This document shows positions 1 through 8,431 of a stretch of 64,000 nt of DNA, in pieces. Each line of letters opens with the position of its first letter. Position 1 is the stretch's first letter. The position numbers and the translations under genes are program-made. The DNA is from Arthrobacter sp. cf158 (GTDB taxonomy: Bacteria > Actinomycetota > Actinomycetes > Actinomycetales > Micrococcaceae). The notes beneath the pieces were generated by a model. It was not told the DNA's origin. It made no database searches and saw only the letters and a list, made by a program, of their open reading frames with translations. The stretch lies in the NCBI RefSeq assembly GCF_900106835.1, contig NZ_FNNR01000001.1, forward strand, positions 471,182 through 535,181, read 5' to 3'.

Positions 1-2367
1 GAAGGGCGTTCCCCCGGGGTCCCGCAACCACAGCCGGTAGAGCATGCGTCTGGCCGGGGCGCCGGCAGTGGCTGAGTCCTCAACAAACAGGTTGAACCAG
101 CCACGTTCCACCGGCATCCGCCCGCCGAAGTAGTCCGCCAACACATAACCTTCAGCCCTGGCGGGATGGTTGGGATCGGCCACGAACGCGTCAATGTCCT
201 CCGCGGTGATGGTCAACTCGAACATGATCTTCCGGCTACGGTCACGGCCCAGGCTTCGACCCTTCTCCGGATCAGTGACCCCGGGGCTGAACCAACCGTG
301 CATCTGTTCGGTGAAACGCACCGAGGTGGCGTCACTACCGCCCGTTGCGTCGCCGGGCGCCCCCAAGCCGCGGCTCGCCGTCGACGGTCTTCCAGCCACA
401 GCGCTCGCAGGCTGCTCCTCCTGTGCGCCTTTGCCCTTGGTCGCGTCCGGCGCCAGTGCCCGCGGAGCCAAGGCACCGACGTCGACGACGGCGCCCGCAG
501 CCTCGTGCTCAACGGTCACCGTGTCGCTGGGGCTGATTTCCCTGTGCGCGTTTCCTTCCGGCCTGTTGTCCCGGTGGCCGGTACGCACGCCCGCCTCAAG
601 GATGTGCGCGCAGGTGCGCTCGGCGAAAGCGGCGATGGTCAGTGAAGGGTTTGCGCCCACCGGCCCCGGCATCGCAGCCCCGTCAACCACGTACATGCCC
701 GGGTATCCAAATACCTCGCCGTACGAATCGCAGACCGCTTCGCCGGGGTGCCGGCCGGAGGGGGCCCCGCCGATCGGGTGGACGGTGATGACGCGCTTTG
801 CCCACCAAAGCGGGTTGTCGATGAAGTCGCCGTCCAGGTCCTTGGAGATCGATTCCATGGTTTCGCGGACGCGGCCGAAATACTCCTTTGAGGTGGCCAT
901 GGTCCAGGCGATGGCGAGCCGTCCGTCGCGAAGTGTCATGACGCCGTCGGGAATGTCCCTGCCCATGCCGAGCAAAGGCACTGAACTGGACGACAATCGC
1001 CCGTCCCCCAAGGCCGCGGCAAGGTCGGCGGAGACGTTGGACCGGCCGGCGTCGAACAGCCTGTCCTTGAAGAGCTGCCCCGCGACCTTGGCGGTGCGCT
1101 TGATGGTGGTCCGCAGCTGGGCGGTTTCGATGAGCCAGTTCATGAAGGCCGGATACCCGGCGTCCTCCACGTAGTAGCCGCGACCGTCGCCGTCGTCGTC
1201 GTTCGAATCCGGAACCCGGACCGCCGTGGTGATCACCGGGCCCTTGCTGCCGGCCAGCGTGCGGATGCCGGGGCGTGAGCCATTGGTGGGGGGAGTCTTG
1301 GCGCCCATGATGAAGGTCAGGAGGTCGCCGTTGCCGCTGAAACGGGTGCCCAGAGCATTGCTGAGGGCGGGGAGCGAGCCGCGGTTGCGGAGCAGGAGGA
1401 AGTTGGTGCCAAATGTGCCGGCGCCCAGGATGAGCGTGCGGCAGTGGATGATGCGCTCGGTGAGCAGCTCGCCATGTTTATCGGGGTGGTGCACCACATA
1501 CCGGACCTCGTAGCCTGCACCGCCCGTACCGCCACCGTCCGTCCCGTTGGCGAGAGGTCGGATGCCGCGTACGTCATGGTAGGTGCGGACATCGGCGCCT
1601 TTGAAAGCGGCGGCGGAGACGTAATTGTGGTCCAGGGTGTTCTTTGCGCCCGCGTTGCAGCCGATGTCGCATTCACCGCTGAGGGTGCAGGTGGTCCGTA
1701 CGGTATTGGGGCCGTGGACGCTGCCGTAGCTGGGCAGGGGGAGCGCCTGGTTGGTGCGCGGTTCCTGGCCAGGGCCCGCCGCGAACGTGACGGCGATGGG
1801 CGGCCGGGAGATGGAGAGTCCAAGGTTGGCGGCGGACTTTTCCATGGCCATGGTCTTGGCGGTGTCCTTATAGGGGTAAGGCACCGGCTGGAGCATCGCT
1901 TCGGCGGCATCATAGAAAGGGTCAAGGTCGGCCCGGGTGAACGGCCAGTTTTCGTAACCACCGCCCGGGACAGGTGACTCGTTGACGAACCATTTTTCGT
2001 CTTTGCGAAGCAGCACGTTGGCATAGATCAGGGAGCCGCCACCGAGGCCACTGGACACCAGCCCCTCAGTGCCACGGAACGTCCAGGCGTCGAAGAGCCC
2101 ATACAAGCCACGGTCTGGATCCCAGAAGTTCCTGCCCATCTCTGACGGCGAGCGCGCGAAGCTGCCAGGCGGGTACGGTTTGCCTCGCTCCATGAGGACC
2201 ACGGATTGTCCCGCCTCGGCCAGGCGAAGGGCAGCCACCGATCCTCCGAAACCCGAGCCCACCACCACGGCGTCTACTTTTTCGATGCCACCGGCCAGGT
2301 GGCGTAGTGGATCAGGAGCGGGTTCAATCCCCGCATCCCCACTGTTCCCGGTCCCCAGACGACCCAT
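1..2367 (-). CDS. GMC-family FAD oxidoreductase (cholesterol-oxidase-like), 3' end cut by window
   Basis: The frame is open from ATG 2367 down to base 1 (789 codons, no stop), so the C-terminus lies outside the window. Residues 35-42 carry the Rossmann FAD motif (VGSGFGGS), followed by an ERG end of strand 2 and a GGGSLIYAN flavin-contact loop. Near residue 528 is VHPIGGAPSG, the position of the catalytic His in GMC/cholesterol oxidases, and near 560 the GANPSLTI FAD-binding tail. The GMC body ends near residue 585, yet the frame continues for over 200 residues through a low-complexity Ala/Gly linker into a beta-rich segment (MFELTITAEDIDAF). This suggests a multidomain enzyme; fusions with an alpha/beta hydrolase are known, but that part is not visible. 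Substrate is unproven; a sterol or other alcohol is likely. GAGAGGAA 12-19 bp upstream is the probable ribosome site. Confidence 0.85.
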   Translation of the reverse strand, partial: MGRLGTGNSGDAGIEPAPDPLRHLAGGIEKVDAVVVGSGFGGSVAALRLAEAGQSVVLMERGKPYPPGSFARSPSEMGRNFWDPDRGLYGLFDAWTFRGTEGLVSSGLGGGSLIYANVLLRKDEKWFVNESPVPGGGYENWPFTRADLDPFYDAAEAMLQPVPYPYKDTAKTMAMEKSAANLGLSISRPPIAVTFAAGPGQEPRTNQALPLPSYGSVHGPNTVRTTCTLSGECDIGCNAGAKNTLDHNYVSAAAFKGADVRTYHDVRGIRPLANGTDGGGTGGAGYEVRYVVHHPDKHGELLTERIIHCRTLILGAGTFGTNFLLLRNRGSLPALSNALGTRFSGNGDLLTFIMGAKTPPTNGSRPGIRTLAGSKGPVITTAVRVPDSNDDDGDGRGYYVEDAGYPAFMNWLIETAQLRTTIKRTAKVAGQLFKDRLFDAGRSNVSADLAAALGDGRLSSSSVPLLGMGRDIPDGVMTLRDGRLAIAWTMATSKEYFGRVRETMESISKDLDGDFIDNPLWWAKRVITVHPIGGAPSGRHPGEAVCDSYGEVFGYPGMYVVDGAAMPGPVGANPSLTIAAFAERTCAHILEAGVRTGHRDNRPEGNAHREISPSDTVTVEHEAAGAVVDVGALAPRALAPDATKGKGAQEEQPASAVAGRPSTASRGLGAPGDATGGSDATSVRFTEQMHGWFSPGVTDPEKGRSLGRDRSRKIMFELTITAEDIDAFVADPNHPARAEGYVLADYFGGRMPVERGWFNLFVEDSATAGAPARRMLYRLWLRDPGGTPF

Positions 2368-2516
2368 GGCCGTTCCTCTCAGAGGAGAGCTGACAACATA
2401 GCTGCGATCGACGGCGCCGGGCGTGGCCGGGCGATGCCTCCGCGGACTATGGGCCTTATGTTCCCACCGGGCAGGGGATCTGTAAATGAGGTGGAGTAAC
2501 CCGGTTTGCCCGGCGC

Positions 2517-2954
2517 TTAGTGGGTGGTGATGCGGGTATACACCATGTCAAAGTCGTGTTCCAGCGGGCCGCCGGGGTAGGTTCCGCGTTCCAGACGGGC
2601 GTTGATGGTGTTCCCGTCCTCACTGAAGCGGCCAACAAAGCGCTGGGGCCAGTCAGGTCCGTCCCGGAAAAGGGTCCACACACGGTTTCTCAAGGTCATG
2701 TCATAGATCCGTGCGACGCCGCGCGAATCGAAGTAGTGCTGCTGGAAAGTGCCGTCCGAGCCGGTGGCACCGATGATGCTCACCGCGTTGGGATACTCGG
2801 GCCGTCGGACCGTGGAACGTTGGATGAGGAAGCCTCCGCTTTCCAGCCATTCGAACGTGGTCCGGCCAGGGGCTTCGAGGCCCTCGATGGACGTTTCCCA
2901 TTCACCGACGAGGATGTTCAACTGCTCCAACGTGGGTCTTGGATCCTGTGCCAT
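2517..2954 (-). CDS. Small DUF1579/lipocalin-like protein of unknown function
   Basis: Encodes 145 residues beginning MAQDPRPTLEQLNILVGEW. The opening L-x-x-L-V-G-E-W followed by short alternating beta strands (FEWLESGGFLIQR, DGTFQQHYFDSRG, RNRVWTLFRD) is typical of the DUF1579 and nitrobindin-like small beta-barrel proteins. No signal peptide or membrane segment is seen, so it is probably cytoplasmic. ATG 2954 is preceded by GAGAGGG at a suitable distance. It lies 149 bp upstream of the GMC oxidoreductase on the same strand and could be co-transcribed, but nothing shows a shared function. Family assignment rests on pattern only. Confidence 0.7.
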   Translation of the reverse strand: MAQDPRPTLEQLNILVGEWETSIEGLEAPGRTTFEWLESGGFLIQRSTVRRPEYPNAVSIIGATGSDGTFQQHYFDSRGVARIYDMTLRNRVWTLFRDGPDWPQRFVGRFSEDGNTINARLERGTYPGGPLEHDFDMVYTRITTH

Positions 2955-3162
2955 GGCGGCCCTCTCTTCGCGTCTTCGCGGATGTGAACACGATCAGCGT
3001 AGGGCTGCTCGGTTCCGGAGCATAGGGGCAAAGCATGAGCTTGGAGAATCGATCGAAAGTTGCTGTGGTCAGGTGTTGGGAGGGCGCCGCTCGTTGGGGC
3101 CGCCGTCGAGCTTGTTGCGTCGGCACCTAGGCACGCCGGAAGGCCGGTGGCAGGATTGGCGC

Positions 3163-3759
3163 ATGAGCCTGGTCACCTGCGATCTCACCGTGTCCCTTGA
3201 TGGTTTTGTTGCCGGACCCAACCAGTCCCTTGAGCAGCCCTTGGGGGAAGGCGGCGAAAGCCTGCACCGCTGGCAGTTCGAGGAAGCTGAGGCGAATGCC
3301 ACTGAGGTGGCCGGCATCTTGGAAGCCGGCGCGTACATCATGGGCAGGAATATGTATGCCGGCCCGGGCCCTGACGCTTGGGACCCGGATTGGCGTGGAT
3401 GGTGGGGCGAGGAGCCGCCATATCACGCACCGGTTTTCGTGCTGACTCATCATGCTCGGGAGCCCTTGGAGATGAAAGGCGGAACCACGTTCCATTTCGT
3501 CACGGACGGAATCGAGGCTGCACTGGACCGTGCCCGCGACGCTGCCGGCAGCAAGAACGTAGCCATCGCGGGCGGAGCGGAGACTGCGCGGCAGTTCCTC
3601 TCGACGGGGCTGATGGACGAGCTCCGGCTCCACATCTCACCGATCATTCTTGGCGGCGGCGAGCGGCTGCTGGACGGCGTCAGGGGTGTGCGCCTTGAAC
3701 CTGCGGACGTGGGCGGTACCGGCCTGGTGACGCACGTACGGTATCGGGTGTTGCGCTAG
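3163..3759 (+). CDS. Dihydrofolate reductase/RibD C-terminal family reductase
   Basis: Encodes 198 residues. The start MSLVTCDLTVSLDGFVAGPNQ is the classic opening strand of RibD-C/DHFR-like proteins (S-L-D-G-F/Y-x-A). A central YIMGRNMY matches the family MGRxTY motif, and AIAGGAETARQFLSTGLMDE followed by HISPIILGGGERL is the conserved NADPH-binding C-terminal half. These proteins are usually stand-alone NADPH-dependent reductases of unknown substrate, not genuine folate enzymes. ATG 3163 was chosen over upstream in-frame codons because homology begins exactly there. It is monocistronic, divergent from the DUF1579-like gene and upstream of umuD. Confidence 0.85.
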   Translation: MSLVTCDLTVSLDGFVAGPNQSLEQPLGEGGESLHRWQFEEAEANATEVAGILEAGAYIMGRNMYAGPGPDAWDPDWRGWWGEEPPYHAPVFVLTHHAREPLEMKGGTTFHFVTDGIEAALDRARDAAGSKNVAIAGGAETARQFLSTGLMDELRLHISPIILGGGERLLDGVRGVRLEPADVGGTGLVTHVRYRVLR

Positions 3760-3836
3760 CAGGACTGTCCCAATTCGGTCCTGGTCGGTCCACAGCGGGC
3801 AGGAACATTGTCGGTCACGCACTGTACACTCAAGTA

Positions 3837-3852
3837 TCGAACATATATTCGA
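3837..3852. promoter_or_regulatory. LexA/SOS box upstream of umuD
   Basis: TCGAACATATATTCGA matches the actinobacterial SOS consensus CGAAC-N4-GTTCG at 9 of 10 fixed positions (one G to A). It ends 13 bp before the GTG of umuD, overlapping the expected promoter. The same 18-base core recurs in inverted orientation before umuC. Confidence 0.85.
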
Positions 3853-3865
3853 ATAAAGGTGTGTT

Positions 3866-4297
3866 GTGGGCGTGATCGTCGGCCCCCGCGTGATAGATGC
3901 GGGCTTTTCCCTGATGTCGGTACTGCTGGCTCCCATTCCGGTGGCGGCAGGGTACCCATCGCCCGCGCAGGATTACTTTGATGGCCGGATCGATCTCAAT
4001 GAGCACCTGATCAAGGATGTCACCAGCACTTTCGTGGTGCGGGTGACGGGTCAATCCATGGAGGGTGCCGGGATCAGTGACGGTGACGAGTTGATCGTTA
4101 ACCGGGCTCTGGAGCCCAAGGACGGGTCCGTCGTCGTAGCCGTCCTGGATGGCGAGCTGACCATCAAGAGGCTCCGCGTCACTCCGTCGGGCGTGGTGCT
4201 TCAGGCAGACAATCCCAACTATCCGGACATTCGGGTGCCCGCCCTGTCAGAGCTGACCATCTGGGGCGTGGCTACCACGTGCCTGCATCACATTTAG
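3866..4297 (+). CDS. umuD: UmuD-like S24 autoprotease, SOS mutagenesis accessory
   Basis: Encodes 143 residues. It contains the S24 peptidase dyad: Ser64 in GQSMEGAGI and Lys101 in DGELTIKRL. The self-cleavage pair is Ala28-Gly29 in the context AAGYPSPAQDY, which is the usual UmuD cleavage sequence. After RecA-stimulated self-cleavage, UmuD' partners with the Y-family polymerase UmuC for error-prone lesion bypass. GTG 3866 follows AAAGGTG closely; the SOS box sits just upstream. Length fits the family. Unusually, umuC is not next to it: the next gene is a convergent lacI-type gene whose stop overlaps this stop by 4 bases. Confidence 0.9.
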   Translation: MGVIVGPRVIDAGFSLMSVLLAPIPVAAGYPSPAQDYFDGRIDLNEHLIKDVTSTFVVRVTGQSMEGAGISDGDELIVNRALEPKDGSVVVAVLDGELTIKRLRVTPSGVVLQADNPNYPDIRVPALSELTIWGVATTCLHHI

Positions 4298-5310
4298 CTG
4301 CTGGCCGGCGGTGGTGCCGTCGAGTTGCGGACCACCAGTTGCGGTGTGAGCCGCCTGTCGGCGATGGGTGCTTCCGGGTTGCTGAGCCGCTCCAGGGCCA
4401 CTGTTCCGGCGATCTGCCCCAACTCGACAGCGTGAAGGTCAACGGAGGTGAGGTCGATGCCGTGGAGCCCCGAGGTTCGCGAATTGTCGTAGCCCACCAG
4501 CGACAGATCGGAAGGGACCGCGAGGCCCCTGGCGTACGCGGCCTCGCGCGCCCCCAAGGCGAGTTGGTCGTTATGGGTGAAGATCGCGGTCGGTCGGTGG
4601 GTCATGCCCAGGAGTTCGTCGGCCGCGCGCCTGCCGGCGTCTTGGGTGAAGTCCGCAGCGGCCAGCGTGAGCGGCTTCAGTCCGGCGTCGCGCATGGTTT
4701 TTGCATAACTTTGCCTGCGGGCGGTGTGGCCGTCGTACACCGGGCCCGCCAAGTGGGCGATCCTTGTGTGGCCCAGGCCAATGAGGTGCTCGGTGGCGGC
4801 GCGGGCGCCGGCGTCGTCATCGGAGTAGACGCTGTCCACCCCCTCCATCGGGCGGGTGACGCTGACCAGCGGAACGATCCTGGCCAACTCCTGCACCCGA
4901 TGATCGGTGTCCAGCAGGGTCGCGGCGATGATGATTCCCACGCGGGCCTCTATCAGCGACTCGAGGGCGCCCTGGTCCTCACCGTCGCTGGATCGCGAGA
5001 CGCTGAGGATGAGCCTGTTGCGGTCCTGCGGCAGTGCCGTGCGGACGCCGCTGAGGATGTCGGCGTAGACCTCGTTGCGGATATCCATGAGGTAGAGGCC
5101 GACGGCGGAGCGGTGCTTGCGAGCCAAATCGGCAGCTACTGCGTTGGGTCGGTAGCCCAGACGCTTGGCGGCGTCGAAGATGGCCTGTTTGGTTTCACCG
5201 CTGACCCCAGGCGCGCCGCGGAAGGCAAAAGAGACAAGTGTTCGGGAGACGCCGACTTCGCGGGCGACGTCGCTTTGCGTGGCGGAACGATGGCGGTGGT
5301 CGGAAACCAT
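4294..5310 (-). CDS. LacI-family transcriptional regulator
   Basis: Encodes 338 residues. The N-terminus holds the LacI helix-turn-helix (SDVAREVGVSRTLVSFAFRG) and hinge helix (RLGYRPNAVAADLA), followed by a periplasmic-binding-protein-like effector domain (GLYLMD, GYDNSRTSGLHGIDLTSVDL). It is divergent from the sugar porter gene at 5447, with 136 bp between the two starts, so it most likely represses that transporter and itself in response to a sugar or polyol. The stop TAA (4294-4296) overlaps the stop of umuD. No perfect operator was found by eye in the divergent interval. Confidence 0.9.
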   Translation of the reverse strand: MVSDHRHRSATQSDVAREVGVSRTLVSFAFRGAPGVSGETKQAIFDAAKRLGYRPNAVAADLARKHRSAVGLYLMDIRNEVYADILSGVRTALPQDRNRLILSVSRSSDGEDQGALESLIEARVGIIIAATLLDTDHRVQELARIVPLVSVTRPMEGVDSVYSDDDAGARAATEHLIGLGHTRIAHLAGPVYDGHTARRQSYAKTMRDAGLKPLTLAAADFTQDAGRRAADELLGMTHRPTAIFTHNDQLALGAREAAYARGLAVPSDLSLVGYDNSRTSGLHGIDLTSVDLHAVELGQIAGTVALERLSNPEAPIADRRLTPQLVVRNSTAPPPASS

Positions 5311-5446
5311 GTCCTCATCTTCCCATGGTGGTGAATCATGAAATTAAGTCATTTGTCAGTTTGACCTTACATTTAAGCCTTTCGCGCGTTAGTCTCTATG
5401 GAGAGCGGGTGGGTATGACCCGCACCACACTGACAAAGGAGTCCTG

Positions 5447-6913
5447 ATGTCTTCGACGCAAACGCAGCGGGGAGGCGCCCCCGGCGTTTCGCTCCCTCCG
5501 CTGACCAATGGCCCGCACAGAAAGCGCCTGGGGCTCGTTGCCCTGGTGGCCACATTTGGAGGCCTGCTGTTCGGTTATGACACTGGTGTCATCAACGGCG
5601 CACTGAGGCCCATGACGGTCGATCTCGCCCTGACACCCCTGACGGAAGGAGTCGTCACCAGCTCACTCTTGTTTGGAGCTGCTGCCGGGGCGGTTGGGGG
5701 AGGGCGCTTGTCCGACGGCTGGGGCCGGCGGAAGACCATCATCCTGCTCGCTGTCCTGTTCCTGGCCGGAACCCTTGCCTGCGTCTTTGCGCCGAACTTT
5801 GAGGTAATGGTTTTGGGCCGGGTCATCCTGGGTCTTGCCGTGGGTGGAGCTGCCACAGTGGTGCCCGTCTTCCTTGCAGAGCTTGCACCCTACGAGATCC
5901 GCGGCTCACTGGCCGGGCGGAACGAGCTCATGATCGTCATTGGCCAACTGGCGGCGTTCGTGGTCAATGCCATCATCGGCAACGTCTGGGGCGAGTTCGG
6001 CGGAGTGTGGCGCATTATGCTTGCCGTCGCTGCATTGCCTGCAATTGCACTGTTCTTCGGAATGCTGCGGATGCCGGAGTCGCCGCGCTGGCTGATCTCC
6101 AAGGGACGTTGGGAAGAAGCGCTGGTAGTCCTCAAGACCATCCGTTCCGAGGAGCGTGCCGAAGCTGAAATGGCTGATGTAAAACACCTTGCCGACGAAG
6201 AACGCGCTTCCAAGGCCACCTCGTGGGGTGCCCTGAAGGACAAGTGGATCCTGCGCATCATTCTGGTGGGTATCGGCCTGGGGGTTGCCCAGCAGCTGAC
6301 GGGTATCAACTCGATCATGTACTACGGCCAGTCCGTGCTGGTCGAAGCTGGTTTTGACTCCAACGCGGCCCTGATCGCCAATATTGCCCCCGGCGTCATT
6401 GCGGTGGTTGGCGGCGTGATTGCCCTGACGCTCATGCAACGGGTCAACCGCAGGACCACATTGCTCCTTGGGTTCACCCTGACAACTGTTTGCCATTTCC
6501 TGATCGGCATCGCCTCGATCGTCCTGCCTGTGGGCAACGCTGCGCGCCCGTTCGTCATCCTGTTCCTGGTGGTCGCGTTCGTCGGCTCCATGCAGACGTT
6601 CCTGAACATCGCTGTGTGGGTGATGCTGTCCGAGATTTTCCCGTTGCACGTGCGTGGCTTCGCCATCGGATTATCAGTGTTCTGCCTCTGGATCGCCAAC
6701 GCGCTGCTCGGTCTCTTCTTCCCGACGCTGGTTGCCGGTGTGGGAATCACCGGTACGTTCTTCCTCTTCGGGGTGGTGGGAATCGCGGCCCTGATCTTCA
6801 TCTACACCCAGGTTCCCGAAACCCGCGGACGCACCCTGGAAGCGCTTGAGGAAGATGTCACTACGGGCGCCATCTACCTGGTGCACAAGAAGGAATCGTC
6901 TGGAGTTTCCTAG
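5447..6913 (+). CDS. MFS sugar porter (inositol/hexose:H+ symporter type)
   Basis: Encodes 488 residues with about 12 hydrophobic segments. Signatures of the sugar porter subfamily are clear: GGLLFGYDTGVINGAL in TM1, GRLSDGWGRRKT after TM2, PESPRWLISKGR before the central loop, QQLTGINSIMYYG in TM7 and PETRGRTLEALEE after TM12. The protein sits in the cytoplasmic membrane and probably imports myo-inositol, xylose or a similar substrate by proton symport; the substrate cannot be set from sequence. The start is supported by AAAGGAG seven bases before ATG. It is divergent from the LacI regulator and ended by a strong hairpin at 6930-6974. Confidence 0.92.
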   Translation: MSSTQTQRGGAPGVSLPPLTNGPHRKRLGLVALVATFGGLLFGYDTGVINGALRPMTVDLALTPLTEGVVTSSLLFGAAAGAVGGGRLSDGWGRRKTIILLAVLFLAGTLACVFAPNFEVMVLGRVILGLAVGGAATVVPVFLAELAPYEIRGSLAGRNELMIVIGQLAAFVVNAIIGNVWGEFGGVWRIMLAVAALPAIALFFGMLRMPESPRWLISKGRWEEALVVLKTIRSEERAEAEMADVKHLADEERASKATSWGALKDKWILRIILVGIGLGVAQQLTGINSIMYYGQSVLVEAGFDSNAALIANIAPGVIAVVGGVIALTLMQRVNRRTTLLLGFTLTTVCHFLIGIASIVLPVGNAARPFVILFLVVAFVGSMQTFLNIAVWVMLSEIFPLHVRGFAIGLSVFCLWIANALLGLFFPTLVAGVGITGTFFLFGVVGIAALIFIYTQVPETRGRTLEALEEDVTTGAIYLVHKKESSGVS

Positions 6914-6929
6914 CTTTTCTGTCGATACT

Positions 6930-6980
6930 GCGCCCCGTCCTCCGGACTTTTCCACATTCCGGCGGACGGGGCGCTTTGTT
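6930..6980 (+). terminator. Rho-independent terminator of the sugar porter gene
   Basis: A 17-bp stem with one mismatch (GCGCCCCGTCCTCCGGA at 6930-6946 pairs with 6958-6974) encloses an 11-base loop and is followed by TTTGTT. It lies 16 bp after the sugar porter stop and before the umuC SOS box. Confidence 0.8.
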
Positions 6981-7009
6981 GTCGGAGGTAGGCGATACAG
7001 TTGAACCAT

Positions 7010-7025
7010 TCGAATATATGTTCGA
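7010..7025. promoter_or_regulatory. LexA/SOS box upstream of umuC
   Basis: TCGAATATATGTTCGA is the exact reverse complement of the umuD SOS box and fits CGAAC-N4-GTTCG with one mismatch. It lies 64 bp before the chosen umuC start, giving umuC its own SOS promoter. Confidence 0.85.
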
Positions 7026-7089
7026 ATCAGCGGCGTGTCCTGCGCGGAGTATGCGGGTGTGCGTGCTAGCAACGAACTCAGGGAGAATG

Positions 7090-8388
7090 ATGTCCAAGCC
7101 AGCCCTCATGCATCACATGCAGGAGATCGCCCATGTGGATATCAACTGTTTCTATGCATCGGCGGAGAGGGCTTTCAACCCTGCGCTGGAGGGTAAGCCA
7201 CTTATCGTGCTGTCAAACAATGACGGTTGCGCCGTGACCAGGTCGCCGGAAGCCAAGAAGTTGGGCATCGGGTTGGGAGAGCCGTGGTTCAAGCTTGCTC
7301 CACGAGCCAAGGAATGGGGGCTGATTGCGCTCTCCAGCAACTACGAGCTGTACGGCGATATCAGCTCCCGGGTCATGGAGCTTCTGGCCCGGTACTCAGC
7401 GTGGCAGGAGGTGTATTCCATCGACGAAGCGTTTCTTGGGGTGAAAGGGAAACCCGAAGACCTGTTGGAGCTGGGGCGCACCATCAAGGTTGCCTGCCAA
7501 CGGCATGTGGGGGTCCCTGTCTGCGTCGGAATCGCGCCCACCAAAACCTTGGCCAAGCTCGCCAACAAATGGGCCAAGCACAACCCGGTTTTCAATGGTG
7601 TGTGCCGCTGGGACTCCATTCCCGCAGAGGAACGCCAAGCCCTCATGGCACGGCTGTCCGTTATTGAAATCTGGGGTGTGGCAACCCGGCTCACCAAGCG
7701 GCTGAATGCCATGGGGATCTTCTCGATCCTGGACCTGGTCCGCGCCGACCCCATCGCTTTGCGGGACAAATTCTCCATCGTCATGATGCGAACGGTCCTG
7801 GAGCTCCAGGGCACACCGTGCATCCCCATGGAAGAAGAAAGGATCGGCCGGGACCAGCTGATTTTCTCCCGTTCGTTTTCCACGCCGATTACCACCACGG
7901 AGCAGTTGCGGCAGGTGCTCAGCGTCTATGGCCAGATGGCCAGTGCCAGGCTGGCAAAGCATGGCCTTCAAGCCAAACTGCTGACGGCCTTTGCGGCCAC
8001 ATCGGTCTACAACCCCCATGACAAATCCTTCCCCACGGTCACCGTCAGGCTGCCCATGCCCACTGCGGACCCCGTGCTCCTGACCAAAGCCGCACACGCA
8101 CTGGTGCCCAAAATCCAGGAAGGCGTGAAATACGCCAAAGCAGGGATCATGGTCACGGACCTCCGTCCCAGCGGCAACCAGAAACCGCTGGAGATCTTCG
8201 AGAACCGGCACGAGGAGCGCGGGATTGGCCCACTGCTGGAGCAAGTCAGCAAAAGATATGGCCGCGGCTCCATCGGGCTTGGCCACGCAGGCATCAAAGG
8301 CGGCCCGGACTGGACCATGAAACGTGACATGCTCAGCCCCCGCTACACCACCAACTGGGACGAACTTCCCCTGGTGAAGGCGGCGTAG
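7090..8388 (+). CDS. umuC: UmuC-type Y-family DNA polymerase (catalytic subunit of Pol V type)
   Basis: Encodes 432 residues. AHVDINCFYASAERAF holds the first metal-binding Asp (D17), and YSIDEAFL near residue 110 supplies the second acidic pair. KPLIVLSNNDGCAVTRS is diagnostic of UmuC rather than DinB, as is the C-terminal SPRYTTNWDELP. The family performs translesion synthesis with UmuD'. The frame is open from 6976, but that extension would span the terminator tail and the SOS box, so the start must lie downstream; ATG 7090 is preferred because AGGGAG sits four bases upstream (ATG 7087 and 7108 are alternatives). It is separated from umuD by 2.8 kb. Confidence 0.9.
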   Translation: MSKPALMHHMQEIAHVDINCFYASAERAFNPALEGKPLIVLSNNDGCAVTRSPEAKKLGIGLGEPWFKLAPRAKEWGLIALSSNYELYGDISSRVMELLARYSAWQEVYSIDEAFLGVKGKPEDLLELGRTIKVACQRHVGVPVCVGIAPTKTLAKLANKWAKHNPVFNGVCRWDSIPAEERQALMARLSVIEIWGVATRLTKRLNAMGIFSILDLVRADPIALRDKFSIVMMRTVLELQGTPCIPMEEERIGRDQLIFSRSFSTPITTTEQLRQVLSVYGQMASARLAKHGLQAKLLTAFAATSVYNPHDKSFPTVTVRLPMPTADPVLLTKAAHALVPKIQEGVKYAKAGIMVTDLRPSGNQKPLEIFENRHEERGIGPLLEQVSKRYGRGSIGLGHAGIKGGPDWTMKRDMLSPRYTTNWDELPLVKAA

Positions 8389-8431
8389 CGTGGCGGAGGA
8401 CGGAGCGTCGGGTCATGGCGCACCGCGGCAG

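Noticed and set aside
2749..3162. N-terminal extension of the DHFR-like frame
   Set aside because: It overlaps the antisense DUF1579-like gene, and family similarity begins at 3163.
6976..7089. Upstream TTG start for umuC
   Set aside because: It would place the terminator tail and SOS operator inside the coding region.
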